From Phytoseiulus persimilis (Eukaryota; Arthropoda; Arachnida; Mesostigmata; Phytoseiidae): 64,000 nt of DNA. This document shows, piece after piece, positions 63,713-64,000 of this stretch. The stretch is from the NCBI GenBank assembly GCA_037576195.1, contig CM075101.1, forward strand, positions 32,736,001 through 32,800,000, read 5' to 3'. The translations under genes and the position numbers were made by a program. The notes beneath the pieces were generated by a model. The model made no database searches. It saw nothing but the letters and a program-made list of their open reading frames with translations, and was not told the origin of the DNA. The first letter of the stretch is position 1, and each line of letters opens with the position of its first letter.

Positions 63713-64000
63713 CCAGAGGGTGCGCTCATTAACCACCAGGACTGCCCCACTTGCCTGACTTGGCTGACGTCGTTCGTGGAGCAGCGTGGACACCATATCG
63801 GGCTCCCGTTCTGGGAGAATTTGCATGCGTCCGTTTGTCGGGGGACTGCGCTCTGGGAGGGATACGAGGAGGAGGACATCCAGCATAACGCAGATGTCAA
63901 CAATGCCCACACGTTTCCAGTTCTATACGACTCCTTCCCGGTGGCTTCCCATAGTTCAGATCGAATTCAGTTCCTCACGTACGGCCTGGAGGGGTTGAAA
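63713..64000 (+). CDS. Partial exon of an unrecognised gene, cut by the window edge
   Basis: After the acceptor-like GAACTCAG the plus strand is open for 96 codons up to the last base. A stop (TGA) lies in frame just before the acceptor, so the block starts there. It includes CPTCLTWLTSFVEQRGHH, LPFWENLH, an acidic GYEEEDIQHNADVNN and FPVLYDSFPV...IQFLTYGLEGLK. It contains no ATG, so it must be an internal exon. Composition is balanced and protein-like, and the opposite strand and other frames are less so. Family unknown; a CxxC pair (CPTC) is present. It probably continues beyond the window. Confidence 0.4.

Overview
This looks like arthropod nuclear DNA, probably from a mite or other chelicerate. 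The inference rests on intron-bearing genes with GT..AG introns of about 45-250 bases, near-even base composition, AATAAA signals, two SoxB-type HMG-box genes, an arthropod-like huntingtin gene without polyglutamine, and decayed eukaryotic transposons. A phytoseiid predatory mite is a reasonable guess because of the compact introns and uneven intron loss, but the species cannot be proven from the sequence.

Layout: 1-8132 has no gene I can support. At 8133-9152 (+) lies an intronless SoxB gene, and at 17235-18290 (-) a second, paralogous SoxB gene. They point toward each other and share the HMG box plus matching N- and C-terminal motifs. Between them are a small two-exon membrane-protein gene with a PPxY tail (10112-10650, -), a decayed hAT transposon with target-site duplication (13013-13945), and four arrays of a 45-base repeat whose unit stays open as a 15-residue peptide repeat (14263-16085). 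The stretch 18.3-38.0 kb is gene-poor and contains only weak coding candidates.

The largest gene is huntingtin (HTT), 38797-49846 (+). I resolved 35 phase-consistent exons that join into 2,473 codons plus a stop. The first coding exon (the N17 equivalent) was not found. One exon of 1,486 bases sits among 34 small ones. Two coding-like, phase-compatible minus-strand blocks lie just upstream (38072-38534).

The right end (49.8-64 kb) is mostly intergenic. It holds a reverse-transcriptase-like remnant (about 58.1-58.4 kb), a second locus of the 45-base coding repeat (61.15-61.42 kb) beside a hAT-like terminal repeat, a likely 3' exon of an unrecognised gene (61670-61879, -), and an open 96-codon exon running off the right edge (63713-64000, +). 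The genes are unrelated in function: two neural/developmental transcription factors, a HEAT-repeat scaffold protein and a small membrane protein.
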